NCBI GenBank assembly: GCA_963773625.1
Contig: CAVZCJ010000019.1
Span: 186,001-250,000 of the forward strand
Origin: DATARH01 sp963773625
GTDB taxonomy: Bacteria > Pseudomonadota > Alphaproteobacteria > ATCC43930 > CGMCC-115725
Reading direction: 5' to 3'
DNA: 64,000 nucleotides
Under the pieces are notes generated by a model. That model saw only the letters and a list, made by a program, of their open reading frames with translations, made no database searches and was not told where the DNA came from. Made by a program: the position numbers and the translations under genes. Shown piece by piece: positions 1-8,252 of this stretch (its first letter is position 1; every line of letters begins with the position of its first letter).

Positions 1-1
1 G

Positions 2-1168
2 GTGCCGTCGGGTGCCTCGACCGGCGCGCATGAGGCGGTCGAGAGGCGTGACGGCGGCGCGCGCTATCATGGACGCGGCGTTCTCCAGGCGGTTGATGCG
101 GTCAACGGTGAGATTTTCGATGCGCTGTCCGGTTTCGACGCCGCCGCCCAGCTCGCCATCGACCGCACCCTGATCGAGCTCGACGGTACCCCGAACAAGG
201 GACGGCTCGGCGCTAACGCCATCCTCGGCGTCAGCCTCGCTTGCGCCAAGGCTTCAGCCGAGGATATCGGCCAGCCACTTTACCGCTACGTCGGCGGCGT
301 CCATGCCCATGTGCTGCCGGCGCCGATGATGAATATCGTCAACGGCGGGGTGCATGCCGACAACCCGATCGACATCCAGGAGTTCATGATCGTCCCGGTC
401 GGGGCCGACACGGTGGCCGATGCGATCCGCGCCGGGTCGGAGATCTTTCACGCCTTGCGCCGCAAGCTGCACGATGCTGGCCTCAACACAAATGTCGGTG
501 ACGAAGGCGGCTTCGCGCCGAACCTCGCCTCGGCCGACGCCGCGCTTGGATTCGTCATGCAGGCGATCGAGGCGGCGGGCTACAAGCCTGGCGACGACGT
601 CGTATTGGCGCTCGATCCGGCCTCGACCGAATTCTACGACAACGGCAAATACAACATGAAAGGCGAGGGCAAGGTGCTCGACGCCGCCGGCATGGTCGCC
701 TACTACGCCGATCTTGTCGCCCGCTACCCGATCGTCTCCATCGAGGACGGCATGGCCGAGGACGATTGGGACGGCTGGGCGCTGATCACCCGAGAGCTCG
801 GCAGCAAGGTGCAGTTGGTCGGCGACGATTTGTTCGTCACCAATCCTGTGCGGCTTCGCGAAGGGATTGAGAAAAACGTCGCTAACGCATTGTTGGTAAA
901 AGTTAATCAGATCGGCACTCTGACTGAGACGTTGGATGCGGTCGCGGCTGCTTTGCGTGCCGGCTACGGGGCGGTGATGTCGCACCGCTCGGGCGAGACC
1001 GAGGACACCACGATTGCCGACCTCGCAGTGGCGACCAATTGCGGGCAAATCAAGACCGGCTCGCTGTCGCGCTCCGACCGGTTGGCCAAGTACAACCAAC
1101 TCATTCGCATCGAGGAGAGCCTCGGCGTTTCAGCGCGCTACGCGGGGCGTTCCGCCTATCGGAAATAA
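2..1168 (+). CDS. eno: Enolase, 5' truncated by the window edge
   Basis: Enolase (2-phosphoglycerate hydro-lyase) makes phosphoenolpyruvate in the cytoplasm. The reading frame is already open at the left edge and begins inside the conserved VPSGASTGAHEA segment, so about 35-40 N-terminal residues are missing; the GTG at position 2 is an internal Val codon, not the start. Visible family motifs include SIEDGMAEDDWDGW, the segment LLVKVNQIGTLTET with the catalytic Lys, and SHRSGETEDTTIADLAVAT near the C terminus. It ends in TAA. The septum-formation gene and the pyruvate dehydrogenase genes follow, the usual alphaproteobacterial order. Identification is secure. Confidence 0.97.
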   Translation: MPSGASTGAHEAVERRDGGARYHGRGVLQAVDAVNGEIFDALSGFDAAAQLAIDRTLIELDGTPNKGRLGANAILGVSLACAKASAEDIGQPLYRYVGGVHAHVLPAPMMNIVNGGVHADNPIDIQEFMIVPVGADTVADAIRAGSEIFHALRRKLHDAGLNTNVGDEGGFAPNLASADAALGFVMQAIEAAGYKPGDDVVLALDPASTEFYDNGKYNMKGEGKVLDAAGMVAYYADLVARYPIVSIEDGMAEDDWDGWALITRELGSKVQLVGDDLFVTNPVRLREGIEKNVANALLVKVNQIGTLTETLDAVAAALRAGYGAVMSHRSGETEDTTIADLAVATNCGQIKTGSLSRSDRLAKYNQLIRIEESLGVSARYAGRSAYRK

Positions 1169-1245
1169 ACTCGTGTAATCGTCAAATTGTCGCGGTTGTT
1201 CTGTAGTGTTGACGTGTGCACCGGCGCGCGTAATTCTCGTGACTC

Positions 1246-1569
1246 ATGGTGATCCTGCAGGAAATGCGCAGAAGGTCGTCGGCCATCGCTTGGCCGCTGA
1301 TTGGGATCGCTGTGACCGCTTACTTTGTCTACCACGCTTGGATGGGGGACCGCGGTCTGAGCGCCGGCCGCGAGATCGCTCAGCAACTTTTCCTCGCCAA
1401 GCAGGATCTGGCCGCCGTTGAGGCCGAGCGCGACGCCCTCGCGCACAAGGTCTCTGGTCTCGATCCGGCGCATGTTGACCGCGATTTGCTCGACCAGCAA
1501 ATCCGTGCGACCCTCGATCTTGTCGCGCCCAACGAAATCGTCATTCTGCAATCCGACAAAGCGCCGTAG
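1246..1569 (+). CDS. ftsB: FtsB/DivIC-family septum formation initiator
   Basis: A 107-residue single-pass protein of the septum formation initiator family, whose members act in the FtsBLQ divisome complex at the inner membrane. An N-terminal membrane segment (about residues 13-30, AIAWPLIGIAVTAYFVYHAW) is followed by a short coiled-coil-like stretch with LFLAKQDLAAVEAERDAL, as in FtsB. The start is either ATG 1246 or the ATG at 1264; both keep the membrane segment. Its place between eno and pdhA is the standard alphaproteobacterial arrangement and supports the call. The product is small and divergent, so the symbol is assigned from family, topology and synteny. Confidence 0.85.
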   Translation: MVILQEMRRRSSAIAWPLIGIAVTAYFVYHAWMGDRGLSAGREIAQQLFLAKQDLAAVEAERDALAHKVSGLDPAHVDRDLLDQQIRATLDLVAPNEIVILQSDKAP

Positions 1570-1696
1570 TACCGGCCTAAACGCTGGTTCCGGGGTGTGA
1601 TGGCGAGCGGATTTGCCGCCGGTTCATGCTGCCCGCGCGGTTGCAAACCAAGTCGTTTGTCAGCATTCTTCGGCGGCAGCCCGGAGGAAGCGTTTT

Positions 1697-2707
1697 ATGC
1701 CAGCGAAGCGTGCCGCCAACTCGGTCAAGCTTGCGGAGCCGCCTGTCGCTGCGGCGACATTCAAGAAATTCTTCCAAGACATGTTGTTGATCCGCCGCTT
1801 CGAGGAGCGGGCGAGCCAGATGTACGGGATGCGGCTCATCGGCGGGTTCTGTCACCTCTATATCGGGCAAGAAGCGGTCGTCGTGGGCATGCAGGCGGCG
1901 CTCAAAGAGGGTGACAGCGTCATCACCACCTATCGCGACCACGGCCACATGCTCGCCTGCGGCATGGACCCCAAGGGCGTGATGGCCGAGCTGACCGGCC
2001 GGCGTGGCGGGTATTCGCACGGCAAGGGCGGCTCGATGCACATGTTCAGCCCCGAGAAGAACTTCTTCGGCGGCCACGGCATCGTCGGCGCCTCCGCGCC
2101 GCTTGGCACGGGCTTGGCGTTTGCTCACCGCTATCGCGGCGACGGTTTCATTTCGGTGACCTATTTCGGCGATGGCGCGATCAACCAGGGCCAGGTGGCG
2201 GAGAGCTTCAACATGGCCTCGCTGTGGAAGCTGCCGATCGTCTACGTCATCGAGAACAACCGCTACGGCATGGGCACCTCGGTCACCCGCGCTTCTGCGC
2301 GTACCGATCTGTTCCATCGCGGCATTGGCTTCGGCATCCCCGGCGAGCAGGTCGATGGCATGGATGTCGGCGCCGTCCATGAAGCGGCGCAGGCCGCGGC
2401 CGAGCATGCCCGTTCCGGGCAAGGGCCGATCATTCTCGAGATGCTGACCTATCGCTATCGCGGCCACTCGATGTCGGATCCGGCCAAATACCGAACCAAG
2501 GAAGAGGTTGACCGGATGCGCTCCGAGCACGATCCGATCGATCATTTGCGCGCGCGTCTGCTCGACGAGGGCATGGCCACCGAAGCCGAGGTCAAGGACA
2601 TAGAGCGGCGCGCGCGTGACATCGTCGTCGAGGCGGCCCAGTTCGCTCAGGATTGCCCGGAGCCCGATCCGAGCGAGTTGTGGACCGATGTGCTGGCCGA
2701 TGCCTAA
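1697..2707 (+). CDS. pdhA: Pyruvate dehydrogenase E1 component, alpha subunit
   Basis: Thiamine-diphosphate-dependent E1 alpha chain that decarboxylates pyruvate together with PdhB. The start is ATG 1697, preceded by a GGAGGAAG ribosome binding site at about 1682; a longer in-frame ORF begins at 1613 but its extra 28 residues look non-homologous. At 336 residues it matches the family. The ThDP/Mg motif is seen as YFGDGAINQGQVAESFNMA with ENNRYGMGTS following, and the conserved phosphorylation-loop region reads YRGHSMSDPAKYRTK. The gene lies 9 bases upstream of pdhB and is the first gene of the PDH operon. Confidence 0.96.
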   Translation: MPAKRAANSVKLAEPPVAAATFKKFFQDMLLIRRFEERASQMYGMRLIGGFCHLYIGQEAVVVGMQAALKEGDSVITTYRDHGHMLACGMDPKGVMAELTGRRGGYSHGKGGSMHMFSPEKNFFGGHGIVGASAPLGTGLAFAHRYRGDGFISVTYFGDGAINQGQVAESFNMASLWKLPIVYVIENNRYGMGTSVTRASARTDLFHRGIGFGIPGEQVDGMDVGAVHEAAQAAAEHARSGQGPIILEMLTYRYRGHSMSDPAKYRTKEEVDRMRSEHDPIDHLRARLLDEGMATEAEVKDIERRARDIVVEAAQFAQDCPEPDPSELWTDVLADA

Positions 2708-2716
2708 GTTGGTTCG

Positions 2717-4126
2717 ATGAGCACCGAAATCCTGATGCCGGCGCTGTCGCCGACGATGACCGAGGGCAAGATCGCCCGCTGGGTCAAGTCGGAGGGTGAC
2801 CATGTCTCGCCCGGCGACGTGCTTGCCGAGATCGAGACCGACAAGGCGACGATGGAGGTCGAGGCGGTCGACGAGGGTATCCTCGCCAGGATCGTCATCC
2901 CCGAAGGTACCGAGCACGTCGCGGTTAACACGCCGATCGCGGTGATTACTGCCAACGGCGAGGAGGTGAGCGCCGCACTGGTGAAAGCGCCGGCGCCGCG
3001 CGAGACCAAGCCAGCCGAGGCCCATTCCGACGCTCCGCCGCATCCCGAGCCGTCGCACTCGCCGATGGTGCGCAGCCCGGGGCCTCCTACTCCGGCGCCG
3101 CCGCCGGCTCCTGTGCCCCCCGGCGAGCCGCAATATTCCGGCGCCACCGCGACGATCACCGTGCGCGAAGCACTGCGCGATGCGATCGCCGAGGAGATGC
3201 GGCGCGACGACACCGTGTTCCTGATGGGCGAGGAGGTCGCCGAATACCAGGGCGCGTACAAAGTTAGCCAAGGCCTCTTACAGGAATTCGGTCCCCGCCG
3301 GGTCATCGACACGCCGATCACAGAGCAGGGCTTCGCCGGGGTCGGGATCGGCGCCAGCTTCGCCGGCCTCAGGCCGATCGTCGAATTCATGACCTTCAAC
3401 TTCGCGATGCAGGCGATCGACCAGATCGTCAATTCGGCGGCCAAGACGCGCTACATGTCCGGCGGGCAGATGGCCTGCCCGATCGTCTTCCGCGGCCCCA
3501 ACGGCATCGCTTCGCGCGTCGCCGCGCAGCATTCGCAATGCTACGCCAGCTGGTACGCGCACGTGCCAGGGCTCAAGGTCGTCGCGCCTTATACCGGCGC
3601 CGATCACAAGGGGTTGCTGAAATCGGCGATCCGCGATCCCAACCCGGTCGTCTTTCTTGAGCACGAGCTGGTCTACGGCGAGAGCTTCCCGGTGCCCGAG
3701 GACCCCGACTTCCTGGTGCCGATCGGCAAGGCCCGGGTCGCCCGCGAGGGCGATCGGGTCACCATTACTGCTTTCTCGCGCATGGTGAGGCTCGCGCTGG
3801 AAGCGGCCGAGGAATTGGCCAAGGATGGTATCTCGGCCGAGGTGATCGACCTGCGCACCTTGCGCCCATTCGACGCCGCCACCGTCGCTGCCTCGGTCAA
3901 GAAGACCAACCGCCTCGTCGCGGTAGAGGAGGGTTGGCCCTTCGCGGGCATCGGCTCCGAGCTGGCCGCGGTGATGATGGAGGAATGCTTCGATTGGCTC
4001 GATGCGCCGGTCAAGCGCGTCAGCGGCAAGGATGTGCCGCTGCCCTATGCCGCCAATCTCGAACAGCTCGCCGTGCCGCAGGTGGCCGATATCGTCGCCG
4101 CCGCGCGCGAAGTCGCGTACCGCTAA
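2717..4126 (+). CDS. pdhB: Pyruvate dehydrogenase E1 beta subunit with N-terminal lipoyl domain
   Basis: E1 beta chain of pyruvate dehydrogenase, 469 residues. Residues 1-76 form a biotinyl/lipoyl domain with the lipoylation site in ETDKATMEVEAVDEG. A Pro/Ala-rich linker (about 95-140) follows, then the transketolase-like pyrimidine-binding and C-terminal domains (VFLMGEEVAEYQGAYKVSQG, ITEQGFAGVGIGASFAGLRP). A lipoyl domain on E1 beta as well as E2 is typical of alphaproteobacterial PDH. Its DNA shares long identical stretches with the lipoyl domain of the next gene. The stop TAA overlaps the pdhC ATG by one base, suggesting coupled translation. Confidence 0.97.
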   Translation: MSTEILMPALSPTMTEGKIARWVKSEGDHVSPGDVLAEIETDKATMEVEAVDEGILARIVIPEGTEHVAVNTPIAVITANGEEVSAALVKAPAPRETKPAEAHSDAPPHPEPSHSPMVRSPGPPTPAPPPAPVPPGEPQYSGATATITVREALRDAIAEEMRRDDTVFLMGEEVAEYQGAYKVSQGLLQEFGPRRVIDTPITEQGFAGVGIGASFAGLRPIVEFMTFNFAMQAIDQIVNSAAKTRYMSGGQMACPIVFRGPNGIASRVAAQHSQCYASWYAHVPGLKVVAPYTGADHKGLLKSAIRDPNPVVFLEHELVYGESFPVPEDPDFLVPIGKARVAREGDRVTITAFSRMVRLALEAAEELAKDGISAEVIDLRTLRPFDAATVAASVKKTNRLVAVEEGWPFAGIGSELAAVMMEECFDWLDAPVKRVSGKDVPLPYAANLEQLAVPQVADIVAAAREVAYR

Positions 4127-5424
4127 TGCCCATTCAAATCCTGATGCCGGCGCTGTCGCCGACGATGACCGAGGGCAGCGTCGCGCGCTGGCTCAAGAAG
4201 GAGGGCGACGAGGTCCATCCGGGCGACATCATCGCCGAGATCGAGACCGACAAGGCGACGATGGAATACGAGGCGGTCGACGAGGGCCGGCTCGGCAAAA
4301 TCATCGTTCCCGAGGGCACGCAGGGCATCAAGGTCAACCAGCCGATCGCGGTTTTGCTCGAAGAGGGCGAAGATGCCTCGGCGATCGGCGCTGCTGCGGC
4401 GCCAAAATCAGCGGAACCAGCTGCTCCGCAACCGACCCCACCACCGGCGCCGGCCGAGGCTCCGAAAACCGCGCCGCTGCCCGCGCCAGCCGCTCGAACC
4501 GGCAACGGCCACGATACCTCGCGTATTTTCGCCAGCCCGCTGGCGCGGCGGATGGCGGCGCAGGCCGGCCTCGACCTCGCGGCGATCAAGGGTTCTGGTC
4601 CGCAGGGCCGCATCGTCAAGGCCGATATCGACGCGGCGCTGAGCCGTGGGCCGGCTCCAGCCGCTCGCCCGCCCTCGGCCACACCGGCAGCCCGTCCGCC
4701 GCAACTCGCGCCGCAGCCTTTCGCACCGGTCACTGGCGACCCGCCCTTTAAGCAGAAGCCGCACAGCCAGATGCGGCGGGTCATCGCCCGGCGCCTGACC
4801 GAGTCGAAGCAGAACGTCCCGCATTTCTACGAGACAATCGATTGCGAGATCGACGAGCTGCTGCGCATCCGCAAAGTGCTCAACGAGGGCGACCCGAACC
4901 TCAACCTCTCGGTCAACGATTTCGTCATCCGCGCCGCCGGTCTCGCGCTGCGTCAGGTGCCGGCGGCCAATGCGTCGTGGAGCGACGACGCGATCATCCT
5001 GTGGGAACGCGCCGACATCGCGATGGCCGTCGCGCTCGACGATGGGCTTATCACGCCGATTATCCGCGGCGCCGACCTCAAAGGTCTGCAACAGATCGCC
5101 GCCGAGACCAAGGACCTCGCCGCCCGCGCCCGCGCCGGCAAGCTGAAGCTCGAGGAGTTCCAGGGCGGCACCTTCTCGATCTCCAATCTCGGCATGTACG
5201 GCATCCGCGAGTTTGCCGCGGTGATCAACCCGCCGCAGGGTTGCATCCTCGCCATCGGCGCCGGCGCGCCGCGCCCGGTGGTCAAGGACGGTCAGCTCGC
5301 GGTCGCGACCGTAATGAGCTGCACCTTGTCGGCTGACCATCGCGCGGTCGACGGTGCGGTTGGCGCGCAATTCCTCGCCGCGTTCAAGAAGCTGATCGAC
5401 GAACCGGCTCGGATGCTGCTGTAA
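4126..5424 (+). CDS. pdhC: Pyruvate dehydrogenase E2, dihydrolipoamide acetyltransferase
   Basis: E2 core of the PDH complex, transferring acetyl from lipoamide to CoA. The start is ATG 4126, which overlaps the pdhB stop; the frame is open back to 3934 but that part is a shadow of pdhB. The 432 residues are a lipoyl domain (1-77, lipoyl Lys in ETDKATMEYEAVDEG), an Ala/Pro linker, a peripheral subunit-binding domain (FASPLARRMAAQAGLDL...GPQGRIVKADI), a second linker and the acyltransferase domain. The catalytic DHRAVDG motif is close to the C terminus. lpd begins 10 bases downstream. Confidence 0.97.
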   Translation: MPIQILMPALSPTMTEGSVARWLKKEGDEVHPGDIIAEIETDKATMEYEAVDEGRLGKIIVPEGTQGIKVNQPIAVLLEEGEDASAIGAAAAPKSAEPAAPQPTPPPAPAEAPKTAPLPAPAARTGNGHDTSRIFASPLARRMAAQAGLDLAAIKGSGPQGRIVKADIDAALSRGPAPAARPPSATPAARPPQLAPQPFAPVTGDPPFKQKPHSQMRRVIARRLTESKQNVPHFYETIDCEIDELLRIRKVLNEGDPNLNLSVNDFVIRAAGLALRQVPAANASWSDDAIILWERADIAMAVALDDGLITPIIRGADLKGLQQIAAETKDLAARARAGKLKLEEFQGGTFSISNLGMYGIREFAAVINPPQGCILAIGAGAPRPVVKDGQLAVATVMSCTLSADHRAVDGAVGAQFLAAFKKLIDEPARMLL

Positions 5425-5434
5425 GCTAACGCCG

Positions 5435-6834
5435 ATGGCAGACACTTACGACGTTGTGATCCTTGGCGGCGGGCCGGGCGGCTATGTCGCGGCGATCCGC
5501 GCGGCGCAGCTCGGCATGAAAACCTGCCTGGTCGAGCGCGAGCATCTCGGCGGCATCTGCCTTAACTGGGGCTGCATTCCCACGAAGGCGCTGCTGCGCA
5601 CCTCCGAAATCTATCACCTGATGCAGCACGCTCGGCGATTTCGGGCTCGTCGGCCGACAACATCCGCTTCGACCCCGCCAAGGTCGTCGCGCGCTCGCGC
5701 GCCGTCGCCAAGCAGCTGTCGAACGGCGTCGGCTTTCTGATGCGCAAGAACAAGGTCACCGTCGTGACGGGAGAGGGGAAGCTCGCCGGCAAGGGCAAGG
5801 TCGCAGTCACCAAGGATGGCAAGCAAGTCGCCGATATCGAGGCCAAGCACTTCATCCTCGCCACCGGCGCCCGCGCCCGCTCGCTGCCCGGCCTCGAACC
5901 CGACGGCAAGCTGGTGTGGACCTACAAGGAGGCGATGATCCCGCCGGCGATGCCCAAATCGCTGCTGGTCGTCGGCTCGGGCGCGATCGGCATCGAGTTC
6001 GCCAGCTTCTACCGCGACATGGGCGCCGAGGTGACCGTGGTCGAGGTCCTCGACCGCGTGCTGCCGGTCGAGGACGAGGAAATCTCGAACTTCGCCCGCA
6101 AGGCCTTTGAGAAGCAGGGGATCAAGATTCACACCGGCGCGGCGGTGAAGGTGCTGACCAAGGGCAAGGACAATGTCGCCGCCCATATCGAAACCAAGGA
6201 CAAGGCGTTCGACATCACCGTCGACCGGGTGATCTCCGCGGTCGGCATCGTCGGCAATGTCGAGGGCATCGGCCTCGAAGGGACCGGGGTCAAGGTCGAG
6301 CGCAGCCATGTCGTCGCCGACGAATGGCTGCGAACCGGCGAACCGGGCGTCTATGCCATCGGCGACCTGGTCGGCCCGCCCTGGCTGGCGCACAAGGCGA
6401 TGCACGAGGGTGTCGTCTGCGTCGAGCACATCGCCGGGGTCGACGGCGTCCACCCGCTCGACCTGCGCAACATCCCGGGCTGCACCTATTGCCGGCCGCA
6501 GGTGGCGAGTGTCGGCCTGACCGAAAAAGCCGCGCGCGACCAGGGCTACGAGGTAAAAATCGGGCACTTCCCATTCATCGGCAACGGCAAGGCGATCGCG
6601 CTCGGCGAACCCGAGGGCATGATCAAGACCGTGTTCGACGCCAAGACCGGCGAGCTCCTCGGCGCGCACATGATCGGCGCCGAGGTCACCGAGCTGATCC
6701 AGGGCTACACCATCGCCAAGACGCTCGAGACCACCGAGGCCGAGCTGATGCGCACGATCTTCCCGCACCCGACGATCTCGGAGGCGATGCACGAGAGCGT
6801 GCTTGACGCCTACGGCCGCGCTCTCCACTTCTGA
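5435..6834 (+). CDS. lpd: Dihydrolipoyl dehydrogenase (E3), frameshifted as sequenced
   Basis: FAD-dependent E3 that reoxidises the E2 lipoyl groups with NAD+. The N-terminal FAD motif (VVILGGGPGGYVAAIRAAQL) and redox-active disulfide (GGICLNWGCIPTKAL) are in one frame; the NAD and dimerisation domains (SLLVVGSGAIGIEFASFYRD; FPHPTISEAMHESVLDAYG) are in another, open from 5740. Between 5631 and 5649 the conserved order HAGDFGLSADNIRFD is recovered if two single bases are treated as insertions, one near 5633 and one near 5649. The rest of the enzyme is intact, so a sequence error is likelier than decay. It follows pdhC and precedes lipA by 3 bases. Confidence 0.9.
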
Positions 6835-6837
6835 GGG

Positions 6838-7785
6838 ATGGCAAGTCCCGAGCCTACTAGCGCTGCGTTGCGTCATCCCGAAAAGGCCCGGCTGCCCGAC
6901 AATTCGAGCCCGAGGAAGCCGGCGTGGATCAGGGTCAAGGCACCGGTTTCGCCCGAGTACCACGCCACCCGCCGCCTGATCCGCGAGCACAACCTCCACA
7001 CCGTCTGCGAGGAAGCGGCCTGCCCCAATATCGGCGAGTGCTGGAAGGAGAAGCACGCGACGGTGATGATCCTCGGCGCCACCTGCACCCGCGCCTGTAC
7101 CTTCTGCAACGTCGCGACCGGACGCCCTGATCTGCTCGACCCGCATGAGCCGGAGCGGGTAGGGGAGGCGGTCGGCAAGCTCGGCCTTGCGCATATCGTC
7201 GTGACCTCGGTTGACCGCGACGACCTCGGCGACGGCGGGGCCGCGCATTTTGCCCGCACCATCGCGGCGATCCGCGCCGCCGCGCCGGCAACGACGATCG
7301 AGGTCCTGGTTCCCGATTTCCTCAAGAAGGACGGTGCGATCGAGACCGTGGTCGCCGCACGCCCCGACGTGCTCAATCACAATCTCGAAACCGTGCCGCG
7401 GCTTTATGCCGAGGTGCGGCCCGGCGCTCGTTATTTCGCTTCGCTGCGGCTGCTCGACGAGGTCAAGCGCATCGACCCGGCGATGTTCACCAAATCGGGG
7501 ATCATGGTCGGGCTCGGCGAGGACAAGGCCGAGGTGCTCCAGGTCATGGACGATCTGCGCGCGGCCGAGGTCGATTTCCTCACCATCGGCCAGTACCTCC
7601 AGCCGACGCCCAAGCACCACGCGATCGACCGCTTCGTCACGCCAGACGAGTTTGACTCCTACCGCCGCCAGGCGCTGGGCAAAGGATTTTTGACGGTCTC
7701 GGCGTCGCCGCTGACCCGCTCGTCGTATCATGCCGGCGACGATTTCGCGCGCTTGAAAGCGGCCCGCGCCGCCGCACTTACCTAG
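6838..7785 (+). CDS. lipA: Lipoyl synthase
   Basis: Radical-SAM enzyme that inserts two sulfurs into protein-bound octanoyl groups to make lipoyl cofactors, here next to the two lipoyl-carrying PDH subunits it serves. The 315 residues carry the auxiliary cluster motif (CEEAACPNIGEC), the radical-SAM CxxxCxxC cluster (CTRACTFCNV) and the C-terminal RSSYHAG motif with the auxiliary-cluster serine. ATG 6838 starts 3 bases after lpd ends, so it very probably belongs to the pdh operon. Confidence 0.97.
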   Translation: MASPEPTSAALRHPEKARLPDNSSPRKPAWIRVKAPVSPEYHATRRLIREHNLHTVCEEAACPNIGECWKEKHATVMILGATCTRACTFCNVATGRPDLLDPHEPERVGEAVGKLGLAHIVVTSVDRDDLGDGGAAHFARTIAAIRAAAPATTIEVLVPDFLKKDGAIETVVAARPDVLNHNLETVPRLYAEVRPGARYFASLRLLDEVKRIDPAMFTKSGIMVGLGEDKAEVLQVMDDLRAAEVDFLTIGQYLQPTPKHHAIDRFVTPDEFDSYRRQALGKGFLTVSASPLTRSSYHAGDDFARLKAARAAALT

Positions 7786-7790
7786 CCACG

Positions 7791-8252
7791 ATGCCGACCC
7801 ATGCCGAACAGCGGCTGCTCCCCTACACCCCGGAGCAGATGTACGCGCTTGTCGCCGACATCGAGCGCTACCCCGAGTTCCTGCCGTGGTGCGTCGCCGC
7901 TCGGATCAAGGAGCGCCGCGCCGATTTCATCGACGCCGACCTCGTCATCGGCTTCCGGATGTTCCGCGAGCGATTTGCGTCTCATGTAAAACTGGACCCG
8001 CCCACCCGCATCGACGTCACCTACGCCGAGGGACCGTTCCGCTACCTCGACAACCACTGGATTTTCGAGCGGGCGCCGGGCGGCTGCCGGGTCGATTTCT
8101 TCGTCGATTTCGAGTTCAAATCACGACTGCTGCAAAAGGTCATCGAGGTGTTGTTTGGCGAGGCGGTCAAGCGAATGGTCGCCGCCTTCGAGAGTCGCGC
8201 CAAACAGCTTTATGGCACCCCGGCGCCCGATGGAGCAGGGGCGCCCGCTTAG
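7791..8252 (+). CDS. ratA: RatA/COQ10-family START-like protein
   Basis: A 153-residue START-like protein of the RatA/COQ10 family, known as a ubiquinone-binding factor (COQ10) or a ribosome-association toxin (RatA). The family signature is seen in RLLPYTPEQMYALVADIERY followed by YPEFLPWC, and in FVDFEFKSRLLQKVIEVLFG. It follows lipA by 5 bases, a common alphaproteobacterial linkage that fits the COQ10-like respiratory role better than a toxin role. Its 3' end overlaps the convergent TIR-WD40 gene by 4 bases. Confidence 0.88.
   Translation: MPTHAEQRLLPYTPEQMYALVADIERYPEFLPWCVAARIKERRADFIDADLVIGFRMFRERFASHVKLDPPTRIDVTYAEGPFRYLDNHWIFERAPGGCRVDFFVDFEFKSRLLQKVIEVLFGEAVKRMVAAFESRAKQLYGTPAPDGAGAPA

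Noticed and set aside
1577..3271. 564-residue minus-strand open frame opposite pdhA/pdhB
   Set aside because: Antisense shadow in GC-rich coding DNA; no family motifs, and both + strand genes beneath it are certain.
5614..7731. 705-residue minus-strand frame opposite lpd and lipA
   Set aside because: His/Arg/Asp-rich low-information antisense translation typical of a GC-rich shadow; lpd and lipA are certain on the other strand.
7791..8252. RatA as a toxin of a toxin-antitoxin pair
   Set aside because: No antitoxin-like partner (RatB/UPF0125 type) is adjacent, and linkage to lipA favours the COQ10-like role.
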